Assembly (NCBI GenBank): GCA_009746045.1
Contig: RPFO01001306.1
Location: 1-31,031, forward strand
Direction of reading: 5' to 3'
Length of the DNA: 31,031 nt
DNA from: Mesostigma viride
Taxonomy: Eukaryota; Streptophyta; Mesostigmatophyceae; Mesostigmatales; Mesostigmataceae
Below are positions 1 through 10,800 of the stretch, piece after piece. How positions within the stretch are numbered: the first letter of the stretch is position 1; every line of letters starts with the position of its first letter. A program made the translations under genes and the position numbers. The notes beneath the pieces were generated by a model. It was not told the origin of the DNA, did no database searches, and saw only the letters and a program-made list of their open reading frames with translations.

Positions 1-287
1 TTAGTCTTGAAGCTGCGCAAGACAGAACCTCCGCGCTCATCTCTGGCGTCCTGTGGTTGTTTGCTTTCACGCGTTCCGCCATGATAGGAAAGATGTCATT
101 GGCAATTTTGTACCCCTTGTTCTCGATGTACTTGTCGCTCCAGAGACCGCGAAGTGCAGGCTCCCGGTCGTCATTGGACAAGGGACGCGAACCGTCGGAA
201 ACGGCCCCCCGCCCCGATCGCGCCATCAGACTTTGGTCAGACGGCAGCTGATTTTTTTCGCCTCTTAATCCCGCGGCACCGAAAGCC
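1..287 (-). CDS. Partial open exon of an unrecognised protein, cut by the left window edge
   Basis: Read on the minus strand, the sequence is open from about 304 down to the window edge without a stop. An ATG sits at 226-224 and the frame continues through LWSDKYIENKGYKIANDIF and TPEMSAEVLSCAASRL to base 2. The composition (charged, mixed, not low-complexity) looks like genuine protein, unlike the repeat-derived frames elsewhere. A good splice acceptor, CTCAG before GGC, places a possible exon start at 287, entered one base out of phase. Either the ATG at 226 is the start codon of a first coding exon, or this is an internal exon whose upstream part lies further right. A CCAAT/TATA-like pair facing the same way at 1658-1708 could be its promoter, which would put the 230-bp tandem repeats in an intron or 5' leader. 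I do not recognise the family, and the 3' part is outside the window. Chance openness over ~95 codons cannot be excluded. Confidence 0.4.
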
Positions 288-344
288 CTGAGGATGAGTA
301 ATGATAAATAATCACCATTAAAGACACGACGAAAACGATGGGCA

Positions 345-955
345 TCAAACAAGAACGACAAGCGTCATTAATAACGCCGGCCGGCGCAACTGGATACATG
401 TAAACCATACAAAAGTGATTTTATGAAACACATACAGTTTGTCATTAATAACGACGGCCGGCGTAACTCGGGCGCAATTAAAAACCATTAAGAAGCAACT
501 CAGGATATGCAGGCAGAAATCCTTCAGGTGTAAAAAAGATGTACAAACACACTTTTGGTAATGGGGCCTGATTGCGCAACTGCAAGATACCATTGGAAAC
601 GCCGGCCGGCGCAACTGGATGCATGTACATAAACCATACAAAAGTGATTTGCACAAAACCCCTACAATTTGTCATGAGTAACGACGGCCGGCGTAACTCG
701 GTTGCATTTGAAAACCACAAAGAAGCAACTCAGGTAGTGAAGGCGGAAATCCCAGAGGTGATAAAATGTTTACCAACACAAAATGTTGATAAGCGTGCAA
801 GCTTTTGCAAGTGCGCGCAAGATACCATTGGAAACGCCGGCCGGCGCAACTGGAACACCAAAACAAAAAACTTGATTTGCACGAAACCCATTCAGTTCGT
901 CATGGATAACGACGGCCGGCGCAACTTCATGGCACTCACCACTTTCACCAAATGC
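345..955. repeat. ~230-bp tandem repeat, about 2.6 copies, with paired CCGG-rich palindromes
   Basis: Two landmark motifs alternate. The perfect 12-bp palindrome CGCCGGCCGGCG occurs at 375, 600 and 835 (spacing 225 and 235). The near-palindrome CGACGGCCGGCG occurs at 452, 682 and 910 (spacing 230 and 228). The sequence between them is also repeated, for example CATACAAAAGTGATTT and GAAGCAACTCAGG, with substitutions and indels. Spacings are not multiples of three, so the open frames across the block are not conserved between copies and the repeat is treated as non-coding. It lies outside the large inverted element. Confidence 0.85.
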
Positions 956-1224
956 CATGTCGCCATTATATTGAGGAAAGCGAAGTATGCCCACTTGAAG
1001 CTGTGGTCTGCAGAACATTGACACAAAATATGCATGGTATTTCAAGCAATGAATGCTATGTGTCAGGCATCAATGTCTTTATTGTATCCAAATGTGGTTA
1101 GGACGGAGGTTTACATTGGTTGCTATTTTAAGACAATGGCGTATAACCAAACATTGCACACACTCAAGAGTGTACTTATGCTGAACTGGAAAGGAACATT
1201 AAACCCCAATAAGGTAGATATTTT
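956..1224. other. Unique intergenic or intronic sequence, nothing recognised
   Basis: Mixed-composition sequence with no convincing coding frame, RNA gene or repeat. It separates the 230-bp tandem repeats from the AT-rich tract. Confidence 0.5.
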
Positions 1225-1386
1225 TCTTTTACATTTTAATTTTTTATATACTACTTTATATAATATTATATTATATATTATATTATGCTATATTATGTTA
1301 TATGAAATAACATTAAAATTAACATAAAATTAAAATTATATATTAATTATAGTATATTATATAATTTATATTATATATTATATTCA
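1225..1386. repeat. AT-rich low-complexity tract
   Basis: The tract is almost entirely A and T, built from imperfect TATATTATAT-type words, so both strands are partly self-complementary. It is easily melted and may be a nuclear-matrix or fragile-site-like segment, but no function is indicated. Confidence 0.8.
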
Positions 1387-1841
1387 CGATGCTCTGTGTA
1401 TTAATGACATATCAGACACACCTACATCACATCGCCTTGATGTTTCCGTTGTATGGGTCCGGTCGGGCGTTGGTAGCTGGTCGACAACAATTCTACATTT
1501 CCTAAAAAAAAATGCGACCGTGCCTACATTCGAAGGCGCGCTGTGGCTGACCTGAACTATCGGTGAACACCTCGGCGTCACTTGACCGGCCTAGGTTGAC
1601 ATTTCGGCAGAGTAACGCTGCTTAAAGGATCCTTGCGTAGTTCGCGCGATTTGGCTCTTTATATATGTTTTTGGAGACGACGAGCAAGCATCCGATTGGT
1701 CAGCCAATTCCTGTCCAGTCCTCGGACAGTGTCCAATCCGGTGCTTGGGATCCAGAAAACGTGCTCGAGCCTGGCCACTCTGTCGCGGGCGCCGCGCTAG
1801 TGGCGTCGCGCCCAAACCTGACCAGGCCATAGGAAAGGGCG
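1387..1841. other. Unique sequence without a supported gene
   Basis: Mixed GC sequence containing the candidate promoter described at 1658-1708. Short frames occur on both strands but overlap each other and show no recognisable protein. If a first exon of the left-edge gene exists, this is where it would lie. Confidence 0.4.
1658..1708 (-). promoter_or_regulatory. Candidate leftward core promoter (CCAAT pair plus TATA-like box)
   Basis: ATTGGTCAGCCAAT at 1695-1708 contains a CCAAT box in each orientation. About 30 bp further along the minus strand is ATATATAAA (1666-1658 reversed). CCAAT followed by TATA is the usual order of a core promoter, here directed towards the minus-strand exon at the left edge. 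The motifs are short and can occur by chance, and the transcription start cannot be seen. Confidence 0.2.
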
Positions 1842-1912
1842 GGGGCGAATGCAAGAATTATTGTTATATCCTGACCTGTCCTGGGGAAGGTCCGGGGCGA
1901 ATGCAAGAATTA
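1842..1912. repeat. 19-bp direct repeat, two copies 52 bp apart
   Basis: GGGGCGAATGCAAGAATTA occurs at 1842-1860 and again at 1894-1912 without a mismatch. It lies about 110 bp outside the end of the 25-kb inverted element. Function unknown. Confidence 0.8.
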
Positions 1913-1970
1913 ATATACCTGCGTATGCAACCAACACGGCCGATCCACATACATAATCCGACTGAGCTGG

Positions 1971-1980
1971 ACGGTACGGA
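1971..1980 (+). repeat. Possible left target-site duplication (10-mer)
   Basis: ACGGTACGGA here is repeated in the same orientation at 27033-27042, bracketing the inverted element. Ten bases is in the range used by several DNA-transposon families, but the visible arm similarity stops 43 bp inside it, so it may be coincidence. Confidence 0.3.
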
Positions 1981-2382
1981 CCAAATTTCGGTGCAAATTG
2001 AGGCCCAAAAGCTATGTCGGCATGGTGCGCGCACCCCTTGCGGTAGGGGCCATGGCGACTGCCTTTAGACGAAACGTGACAAATCTGGCACGCGGAAAGC
2101 AGAAATGCTCGATTGTTGGAGAAAATTAGTTACTGATTCTAATTTATGGCGGGATGGTTGCGATCTATAATGTCGCGGGCTTTTTTTCTTTGCCATCGGC
2201 AGGGGGGGTCCGGCCTGAATTTCTGTCGGGATGAATAAAGTATATTGGATGCCTGCCGGGTTGATTGTCGATTGTTGCCAGTTTTGATGGTCGTAAGGAA
2301 AGCTAGTTTAATGATGTTTCTAAAGCCGTAAAAATTCCCGCTGCTATCTTTACCTTTCCCGTCATTTTGCGGTAAGATAACA

Positions 2383-2592
2383 TTAGCCCTGCGCGATGCG
2401 TACTGCCCAACCACTCCATGAAAGGGTGGACTTTCTTGTGCGCCTGGGCACGAATAAATGCCCGTTATGGTACGTTCTTGTGTTAAACGTCTTAAGCTTG
2501 CGTTTTCCTGCTTTCTTACCTCGTTGAGCGTAAGCTTTTTGCCTTCTTTCCGGCCAGATGCAGCCAGAAAGTTGCGGGTCCTGGCGCTGCAT
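2383..2592 (-). CDS. Small basic ORF in left arm (69 codons), hypothetical
   Basis: The frame runs outward on the minus strand from ATG at 2592, starting MQRQDPQL, and is rich in arginine and lysine (for example PRRTRK). The mirror copy at 26450-26656 keeps the same start, the same stop position and an open frame in spite of about a dozen amino-acid differences and a 3-bp indel, which is why it is listed. It lies 420 bp downstream of an outward TATA box. I see no known domain. Substitutions between the copies are mostly amino-acid changing, so there is no clear sign of purifying selection, and it may be non-coding. Confidence 0.25.
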   Translation of the reverse strand: MQRQDPQLSGCIWPERRQKAYAQRGKKAGKRKLKTFNTRTYHNGHLFVPRRTRKSTLSWSGWAVRIAQG

Positions 2593-3011
2593 CGCTGGAT
2601 TCCTGGGTGTCTTTTAGCTAGTTAATCGTCTGTGACGTGGCTGGCTTTCTGCAGCGCGTGGCCCGCAACCTGTCGGGAAGGTGTAATGCTTTTATTTCCA
2701 TGCTTCTCTGAAATTTCTTTTGCTTTATAGACAGTTGTGTTCGAGGAAATTCACGCGGTCTTCCTAAGCAGCGGCATCATTTTCCCCAGACACTGACGAG
2801 CTGGCACCTGTCTCCTAAAGAGAGCGGCTCGTGCTTGTTAGAAAGGAGGCAGTGTGCATTTTGCGGGACACAATGCTTTGGTGGCACATGCGTCAGGTAG
2901 GCTGTTCCAATGGTCTCTTCACCTTTCCCACTGAGTAAATGTTAGCATTTGTCATGCTAACCAGAGCAGCTAGCCACAGGTTGGCTGGATAAAAAGTCAG
3001 CTTATTTTCTC

Positions 3012-3019
3012 TTTATATA
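3012..3019 (-). promoter_or_regulatory. Outward TATA box, left arm
   Basis: TATATAAA on the minus strand, followed by GAGAAAATAAGCTGAC; identical to the right arm. It points away from the minisatellites, towards 2592. A second TATA-like word (CTATAAAGC) lies about 290 bp further outward. Confidence 0.35.
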
Positions 3020-3174
3020 CTGCGTGTGTGGTCCTCCACGTGTCCGGCTTGTTGGGCATTTTGGAAGAGGGTTTATAATGTGTTGTTGGGTGGAACAACT
3101 TGGTTGTTGGCACAAAATCACACATTATTAGCCTGAGATAGGCATGACATATGCTGCTCAGGCGTGTCGTCCTA

Positions 3175-3210
3175 CCAGCCTTGTTGTTAAGGGTAGACTC
3201 ACAAGGCTGG
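3175..3210. other. Perfect 10-bp-stem hairpin, left arm
   Basis: CCAGCCTTGT at 3175-3184 pairs with ACAAGGCTGG at 3201-3210 around a 16-base loop. It is placed about 25 bp outside the ~30-bp minisatellite. Confidence 0.8.
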
Positions 3211-3236
3211 CTGTGCCGATGGAGGGGTGGGGCGTG

Positions 3237-4010
3237 CTAGCCCCCCCCACACCCACGCATGCATGCTAGCCCACCCCCACACCCACGCATGCATGCTAGC
3301 CCCGGCCCCGGCCCCCCCACACCCACGCATGCATGCTAGCCCCCCCCCACACCCACGCATGCATGCTAGCCCACACTCACACCCACGCATGCATGCTAGC
3401 CCACCCCCACACCCACGCATGCATGCTAGCCCCCCCACACACCCACGCATGCATGCCAGCCCCCCCACACACCCACGCATGCATGACCGCCCCCCCCACA
3501 CCCACGCATGCATGCTAGCCCACCCCCACACCCACGCATGCATGCTAGCCCCCCCACACACCCACGCATGGATGCCAGCCCCCACACACACCCACGCATG
3601 CATGACAGCCCCCCCACACACCCACGCATGCATGCTAGCCCCCCACACACACCCACGCATGCATGCCAGCCCCCATACACACCCACGCATGCATGCCAGC
3701 CCCCCCCCACACTTACGCATGCATGCTAGCCCCCCACACACACCCACGCATGCATGCCAGCCCCCCCCACACCCACGCATGCATGCCAGCCCCCCCCACA
3801 CTTACGCATGCATGCTAGCCCCCCACACACACCCACGCATGCATGCCAGCCCCCCCCCACACCCACGCATGCAGGCTAGCCCAACCCCACACCCACGCAT
3901 GCATGCCAGCCCACCCCCACACCCACACGTGCATGCCAGCCCACCCCCACACCCACGCATGCATGCCAGCCCACCCCCACACCCACGCGTGCATGCCAGC
4001 CCACCCCTAG
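3237..4010 (+). repeat. ~30-bp minisatellite, 25 copies, left arm
   Basis: Each monomer contains ACCCACGCATGCATGC followed by TAGCCC or CAGCCC and a C-rich/CA linker of variable length (CCCCCAC, CCCCACACAC and similar). The core carries the self-complementary GCATGCATGC and often GCTAGC. I count 25 CACGCATG-type cores (including ACACGT and ACGCGT variants). One linker is expanded to CCCCGGCCCCGGCCCC. Variants occur in the same order in the right arm. Confidence 0.95.
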
Positions 4011-4280
4011 CTTGAGCGTGCTTGTAAAGTTTTTGCATGGTTTATTAAAATGAGTGGAATATGTATTTATTGCATTAAATGTTAATTTTATTGATCATGA
4101 ATGAAAATGGTCAACATTGCCGAAGTGCCCCTAAATTGCTCAATATTGTGTGCTCAAGAATTCAATGAGGATTGTCATCATGGAAACCCGCACAAATTCA
4201 CGATTCCGGGCATGCATGTGAAAGTATCAAGAACAATTTTCAATTAAGAATGGTATCTCATTGTTCCATGAATCAATATG
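4011..4280. other. AT-rich unique spacer between the two minisatellites, left
   Basis: Single-copy sequence that matches 24761-25030 reversed without a difference that I can see. It contains AATAAA-like and ATTAAA-like words but no gene. Confidence 0.7.
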
Positions 4281-5055
4281 ACTCCATGTACGTAGACAAG
4301 CCATGATGACCCCATGGGAGCCTGAATCCTCATCATTAAATACATAAATGCCACCCATGTACGTAGACGGGCCATGATGACACCAATGGAGCCTGAATCC
4401 TCATCATTAATTACATAAATGCCAACCATGTACATACACGGGCAATGATGACACCATGGGAGCCTGAATCCTCATCATTAATTACATAAATGCCAACCAT
4501 GTACGTAGGCCAGCCATGATGACACTGTGGGAGCCTGAATCCTCATCATTAATTTCATACATGCCAACAACACGTAGACGGGCCATAATGACACCACGGG
4601 AGCCTGAATCCTCATCATTTTTTTTGACATCCATGTACGTAGGCCAGCCATGATGACACCATGGGAGCCTGAATCCTCATCATTTTTTTTCTGAGACATC
4701 CATGTACGTAGGCCAGCCATGATGACACCATGGGAGCCTGAATCCTCATCATTTTTTTTCTGAGACATCCATGTACGTAGGCCAGCCATGATGACACCAT
4801 GGGAGCCTGAATCCTCATCATTAAATACATACATGCCATCCATGTACGTAGACAGGCCATGACATCTGACACCATGGGAGCCTGAATCCTCATCATTTAC
4901 TATTTTGACATCCATGTACGTAGACGGGCCATGATGACACCATGGGAGCCTGAATCCTCTTCATTTTTTTTTCTTTGACATCCATGTACATACGTAGGGC
5001 CATGATGACACCAATGGAGCCTGAATCCTCATCATTAATTACATACATAAATGCC

Positions 5056-7860
5056 ATGATCATCAATGACCCCATGGGAGCCTGAATCCTCATCATTAAA
5101 TACATAAATGCCACGGTCCATGTACGTAGACGGGCCATGATGACACCAATGGAGCCTGAATCCTCATCATTAATTACATAAATGCCAACCATGTACATAC
5201 ACGGGCAATGATGACACCATGGGAGCCTGAATCCTCATCATTAATTACATAAATGCCAACCATGTACGTAGGCCAGCCATGATGACACTATGGGAGCCTG
5301 AATCCTCATCATTCATTTCATACATGCCAACAACACGTAGACGGGCCATAATGACACCACGGGAGCCTGAATCCTCATCATTTTTTTTTCTTTGACATCC
5401 ATGTACGTAGGCCAGCCATGATGACACCATGGGAGCCTGAATCCTCATCATTTTTTTTCTGAGACATCCATGTACGTAGGCCAGCCATGATGACACCATG
5501 GGAGCCTGAATCCTCATCATTAAATACATACATGCCATCCATGTACGTAGACAGGCCATGATGACACCATGGGAGCCTGAATCCTCATCATTTACTATTC
5601 CTTGACATCCATGTACGTAGACGGGCCATGATGACACCATGGGAGCCTGAATCCTCATCATTTTTTTTCTTTGACATCCATGTACATACGTAGGCCAGCC
5701 ATGATGACACCAATGGAGCCTGAATTCTCATCATTAATTACATACATGCCATCCATGTACGTAGACAGGCCATGACATCTGACACCATGGGAGCCTGAAT
5801 CCTCATCATTTACTATTCCTTGACATCCATGTACGTAGACGGGCCATGATGACACCATGGGAGCCTGAATCCTCATCATTTTTTTTTCTTTGACATCCAT
5901 GTACATACGTAGGCCAGCCATGATGACACCAATGGAGCCTGAATCCTCATCATTAATTACATACATAAATGCCAACCATGTACATACACGGGCAATGATG
6001 ACACCAATGGAGCCTGAATCCTCATCATTAATTACATAAATGCAACCATGTACATACACGGGCAATGATGACACCATGGGAGCCTGAATCCTCATCATTT
6101 TTTTTTTCTTTGACATCCATGTACATACGTAGGCCAGCCATGATGACACCAATGGAGCCTGAATCCTCATCATTAATTACATAATGCCATCCATGTACGT
6201 AGACAAGCCATGATGACACCATGGGAGCCTGAATCCTCATTTAATTACATGCCATCCATGTACGTAGACAGCCATGATGACACCATGGGAGCCTGAATCC
6301 TCATCATTAATTACATAATGCCATCCATGTACGTAGACAGCCATGATGACACCATGGGAGCCTGAATCCTCCTCATTAATTACATAAATGCCAACCATGT
6401 ACGTAGACAAGCCATGATGACACCATGGGAGCCTGAATCCTCATCATTAATTACATAAATGCCATCCATGTACGTAGACAGGCCATGATGACACCATGGG
6501 AGCCTGAATCCTCATCATTTACTATTCCTTGACATCCATGTACGTAGGCCAGCCATGGAGACACCATGGGAGCCTGAATCCTCCTCATTAATTACATAAA
6601 TGCCAACCATGTACGTAGACAAGCCATGATGACACCATGGGAGCCTGAATCCTCATCATTTACTATTCCTTGACATCCATGTACGTAGGAGCCATGATGA
6701 CACCATGGGAGCCTGAATCCTCCTCATTAATTACATAAATGCCAACCATGTACGTAGACAAGCCATGATGACACCATGGGAGCCTGAATCCTCATCATTT
6801 ACTATTCCTTGACATCCATGTACGTAGACGGGCCATGATGACACCATGGGAGCCTGAATCCTCATCATTTACTATTCCTTGACATCCATGTACGTAGGCC
6901 AGCCATGAGACACCATGGGAGCCTGAATCCTCTCATCATTTATTACATAAATGCCAACCATGTAGGTAGACAAGCCATGATGACACCATGGGAGCCTGAA
7001 TCCTCATCATTTAATTTTGACATCCATGTACGTAGGCCAGCCATGATGACACCATGGGAGCCTGAATCCTCCTCATTAATTACATAAATGCCAACCATGT
7101 ACGTAGACAAGCCATGATGACACCATGGGAGCCTGAATCCTCATCATTAATTACATAAATGCCATCCATGTACGTAGACGGGCCATGATGACACCATGGG
7201 AGCCTGAATCCTCATCATTAATTACATAAATGCCAACCATGTACGTAGACAGCCATGATGACACCATGGGAGCCTGAATCCTCATCATTAATTACATAAA
7301 TGCCAACCATGTACGTAGACGGCCATGATGACACCATGGGAGCCTGAATCCTCATCATTAATTACATAAATGCCATTCATGTACGTAGGCCAGCCATGAT
7401 GACACCATGGGAGCCTGAATCCTCATCATTAATTACATACATGCCAACATGTACGTAGACAGCCATGATGACACCATGGGAGCCTGAATCCTCATCATTT
7501 ATTTTGACATCCATGTACGTAGGCCAGCCATGATGACACCATGGGAGCCTGAATCCTCATCATTTTTTTGACATCCATGTACGTAGGCCAGCCATGATGA
7601 CACCATGGGAGCCTGAATCCTCATCATTAATTACATACATGCCATCCATGTACGTACAGGCCATGATGACACCATGGGAGCCTGAATCCTCATCATTTAC
7701 TATTCCTTGACATCCATGTACGTAGACGGGCCATGATGACACCATGGGAGCCTGAATCCTCATCATTTTTTTTTCTTTGACATCCATGTACATACGTAGG
7801 CCAGCCATGATGACACCAATGGAGCCTGAATCCTCATCATTAATTACATACATAAATGCC
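5056..7860 (+). repeat. Partial higher-order unit at the left (2805 bp)
   Basis: Starts with the same landmark monomer as the full units. About its first 1.1 kb parallels the start of unit 1, after which it has its own order of monomers. It looks like a truncated or older relative of the 4.3-kb unit. Confidence 0.7.
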
Positions 7861-10800
7861 ATGATCATCAATGACCCATGGGAGCCTGAATCCTCATCAT
7901 TAAATACATAAATGCCACGGTCCATGTACGTAGACGGGCCATGATGACACCAATGGAGCCTGAATCCTCATCATTAATTACATAAATGCCAACCATGTAC
8001 ATACACGGGCAATGATGACACCATGGGAGCCTGAATCCTCATCATTAATTACATAAATGCCAACCATGTACGTAGGCCAGCCATGATGACACTATGGGAG
8101 CCTGAATCCTCATCATTAATTTCATACATGCCAACAACACGTAGACGGGCCATAATGACACCACGGGAGCCTGAATCCTCATCATTTTTTTTTCTTTGAC
8201 ATCCATGTACGTAGGCCAGCCATGATGACACCATGGGAGCCTGAATCCTCATCATTTTTTTTCTGAGACATCCATGTACGTAGGCCAGCCATGATGACAC
8301 CATGGGAGCCTGAATCCTCATCATTAAATACATACATGCCATCCATGTACGTAGACAGGCCATGATGACACCATGGGAGCCTGAATCCTCATCATTTACT
8401 ATTCCTTGACATCCATGTACGTAGACGGGCCATGATGACACCATGGGAGCCTGAATCCTCATCATTTTTTTTTCTTTGACATCCATGTACATACGTAGGC
8501 CAGCCATGATGACACCAATGGAGCCTGAATTCTCATCATTAATTACATACATGCCATCCATGTACGTAGACAGGCCATGACATCTGACACCATGGGAGCC
8601 TGAATCCTCATCATTTACTATTCCTTGACATCCATGTACGTAGACGGGCCATGATGACACCATGGGAGCCTGAATCCTCATCATTTTTTTTTCTTTGACA
8701 TCCATGTACATACGTAGGCCAGCCATGATGACACCAATGGAGCCTGAATCCTCATCATTAATTACATACATAAATGCCAACCATGTACATACACGGGCAA
8801 TGATGACACCAATGGAGCCTGAATCCTCATCATTAATTACATAAATGGCAACCATGTACATACACGGGCAATGATGACACCATGGGAGCCTGAATCCTCA
8901 TCATTTTTTTTTTCTTTGACATCCATGTACATACGTAGGCCAGCCATGATGACACCAATGGAGCCTGAATCCTCATCATTAATTACATACATGCCATCCA
9001 TGTACGTAGACAAGCCATGATGACCCCATGGGAGCCTGAATCCTCATCATTAATTACATACATGCCATCCATGTACGTAGACAGGCCATGATGACACCAT
9101 GGGAGCCTGAATCCTCATCATTTACTATTCCTTGACATCCATGTACGTAGGCCAGCCATGGAGACACCATGGGAGCCTGAATCCTCCTCATTAATTACAT
9201 AAATGCCAACCATGTACGTAGACAAGCCATGATGACCCCATGGGAGCCTGAATCCTCATCATTAATTACATAAATGCCATCCATGTACGTAGACGGGCCA
9301 TGATGACACCATGGGAGCCTGAATCCTCATCATTTACTATTCCTTGACATCCATGTACGTAGGCCAGCCATGGAGACACCATGGGAGCCTGAATCCTCCT
9401 CATTAATTACATAAATGCCAACCATGTACGTAGACAAGCCATGATGACCCCATGGGAGCCTGAATCCTCATCATTAATTACATAAATGCCATCCATGTAA
9501 GTAGACGGGCCATGATGACACCATGGGAGCCTGAATCCTCCTCATTAATTACATAAATGCCAACCATGTACGTAGACAAGCCATGATGACACCATGGGAG
9601 CCTGAATCCTCATCATTAATTACATAAATGCCATCCATGTACGTAGACGGGCCATGATGACACCATGGGAGCCTGAATCCTCATCATTAATTACATAAAT
9701 GCCATTCATGTACGTAGGCCAGCCATGGAGACACCATGGGAGCCTGAATCCTCATCATTAATTACATACATGCCAACAATGTAGGTAGACAAGCCATGAT
9801 GACACCATGGGAGCCTGAATCCTCATCATTTATTTTATGAGACATCCATGTACGTAGGCCAGCCATGATGACACCATGGGAGCCTGAATCCTCATCATTT
9901 CTTTTTCTTTGACATCCATGTACGTAGGCCAGCCATGATGACACCATGGGAGCCTGAATCCTCCTCATTAATTACATACATGCCATCCATGTACGTACAC
10001 GGGCCATGATGACACCATGGGAGCCTGAATCCTCATCATTTACTATTCCTTGACATCCATGTACGTAGGCCAGCCATGGAGACACCATGGGAGCCTGAAT
10101 CCTCATCATTAATTACATAAATGCCAACCATGTACGTAGACAAGCCATGATGACACCATGGGAGCCTGAATCCTCCTCATTAATTACATAAATGCCAACC
10201 ATGTACGTAGACAAGCCATGATGACACCATGGGAGCCTGAATCCTCATCATTAATTACATACATGCCATCCATGTACGTAGACAGGCCATGATGACACCA
10301 TGGGAGCCTGAATCCTCATCATTTACTATTCCTTGACATCCATGTACGTAGGCCAGCCATGGAGACACCATGGGAGCCTGAATCCTCCTCATTAATTACA
10401 TAAATGCCAACCATGTACGTAGACAAGCCATGATGACCCCATGGGAGCCTGAATCCTCATCATTAATTACATAAATGCCATCCATGTACGTAGACGGGCC
10501 ATGATGACACCATGGGAGCCTGAATCCTTATCATTTACTATTCCTTGACATCCATGTACGTAGGCCAGCCATGGAGACACCATGGGAGCCTGAATCCTCA
10601 TCATTAATTACATAAATGCCAACCATGTACGTAGACAAGCCATGATGACACCATGGGAGCCTGAATCCTCCTCATTAATTACATAAATGCCAACCATGTA
10701 CGTAGACAAGCCATGATGACACCATGGGAGCCTGAATCCTCATCATTAATTACATACATGCCATCCATGTACGTAGACAGGCCATGATGACACCATGGGA

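Larger units (their letters stand above)
2600..3230. other. Unique part of left arm between the small ORF and the ~30-bp minisatellite
   Basis: Nearly identical to the right arm, with only scattered differences such as CTTTCTGCAG versus CTTGCTGCAG. It holds the TATA box and hairpins listed separately. No coding frame is supported. Confidence 0.6.
2024..4280 (+). repeat. Left arm of the large inverted repeat (part before the ~71-bp array)
   Basis: Matches the reverse complement of 24761-27017. Comparing by eye, 4011-4280 looks identical to its partner and 2671-3236 aligns without net indel (coordinate sums stay at 29045), while 2024-2670 carries many substitutions and a few 1-4-bp indels. Divergence is therefore concentrated at the outer end. 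The arm carries an outward TATA box, a small ORF, two hairpins and the ~30-bp minisatellite. Confidence 0.9.

Noticed and set aside
572-1021. 149-codon plus-strand frame across the 230-bp repeats
   Set aside because: Repeat copies differ by non-multiples of three, so the frame is not conserved between copies; overlapping minus-strand frames are equally open.
3199-4038. Long frames on both strands of the ~30-bp repeat (HACMLA/HPRMHASP and GGLACMRGC types), also 25003-25901
   Set aside because: A 30-bp period keeps every frame open on both strands at once; several frames overlap the same bases. This is a by-product of the repeat.
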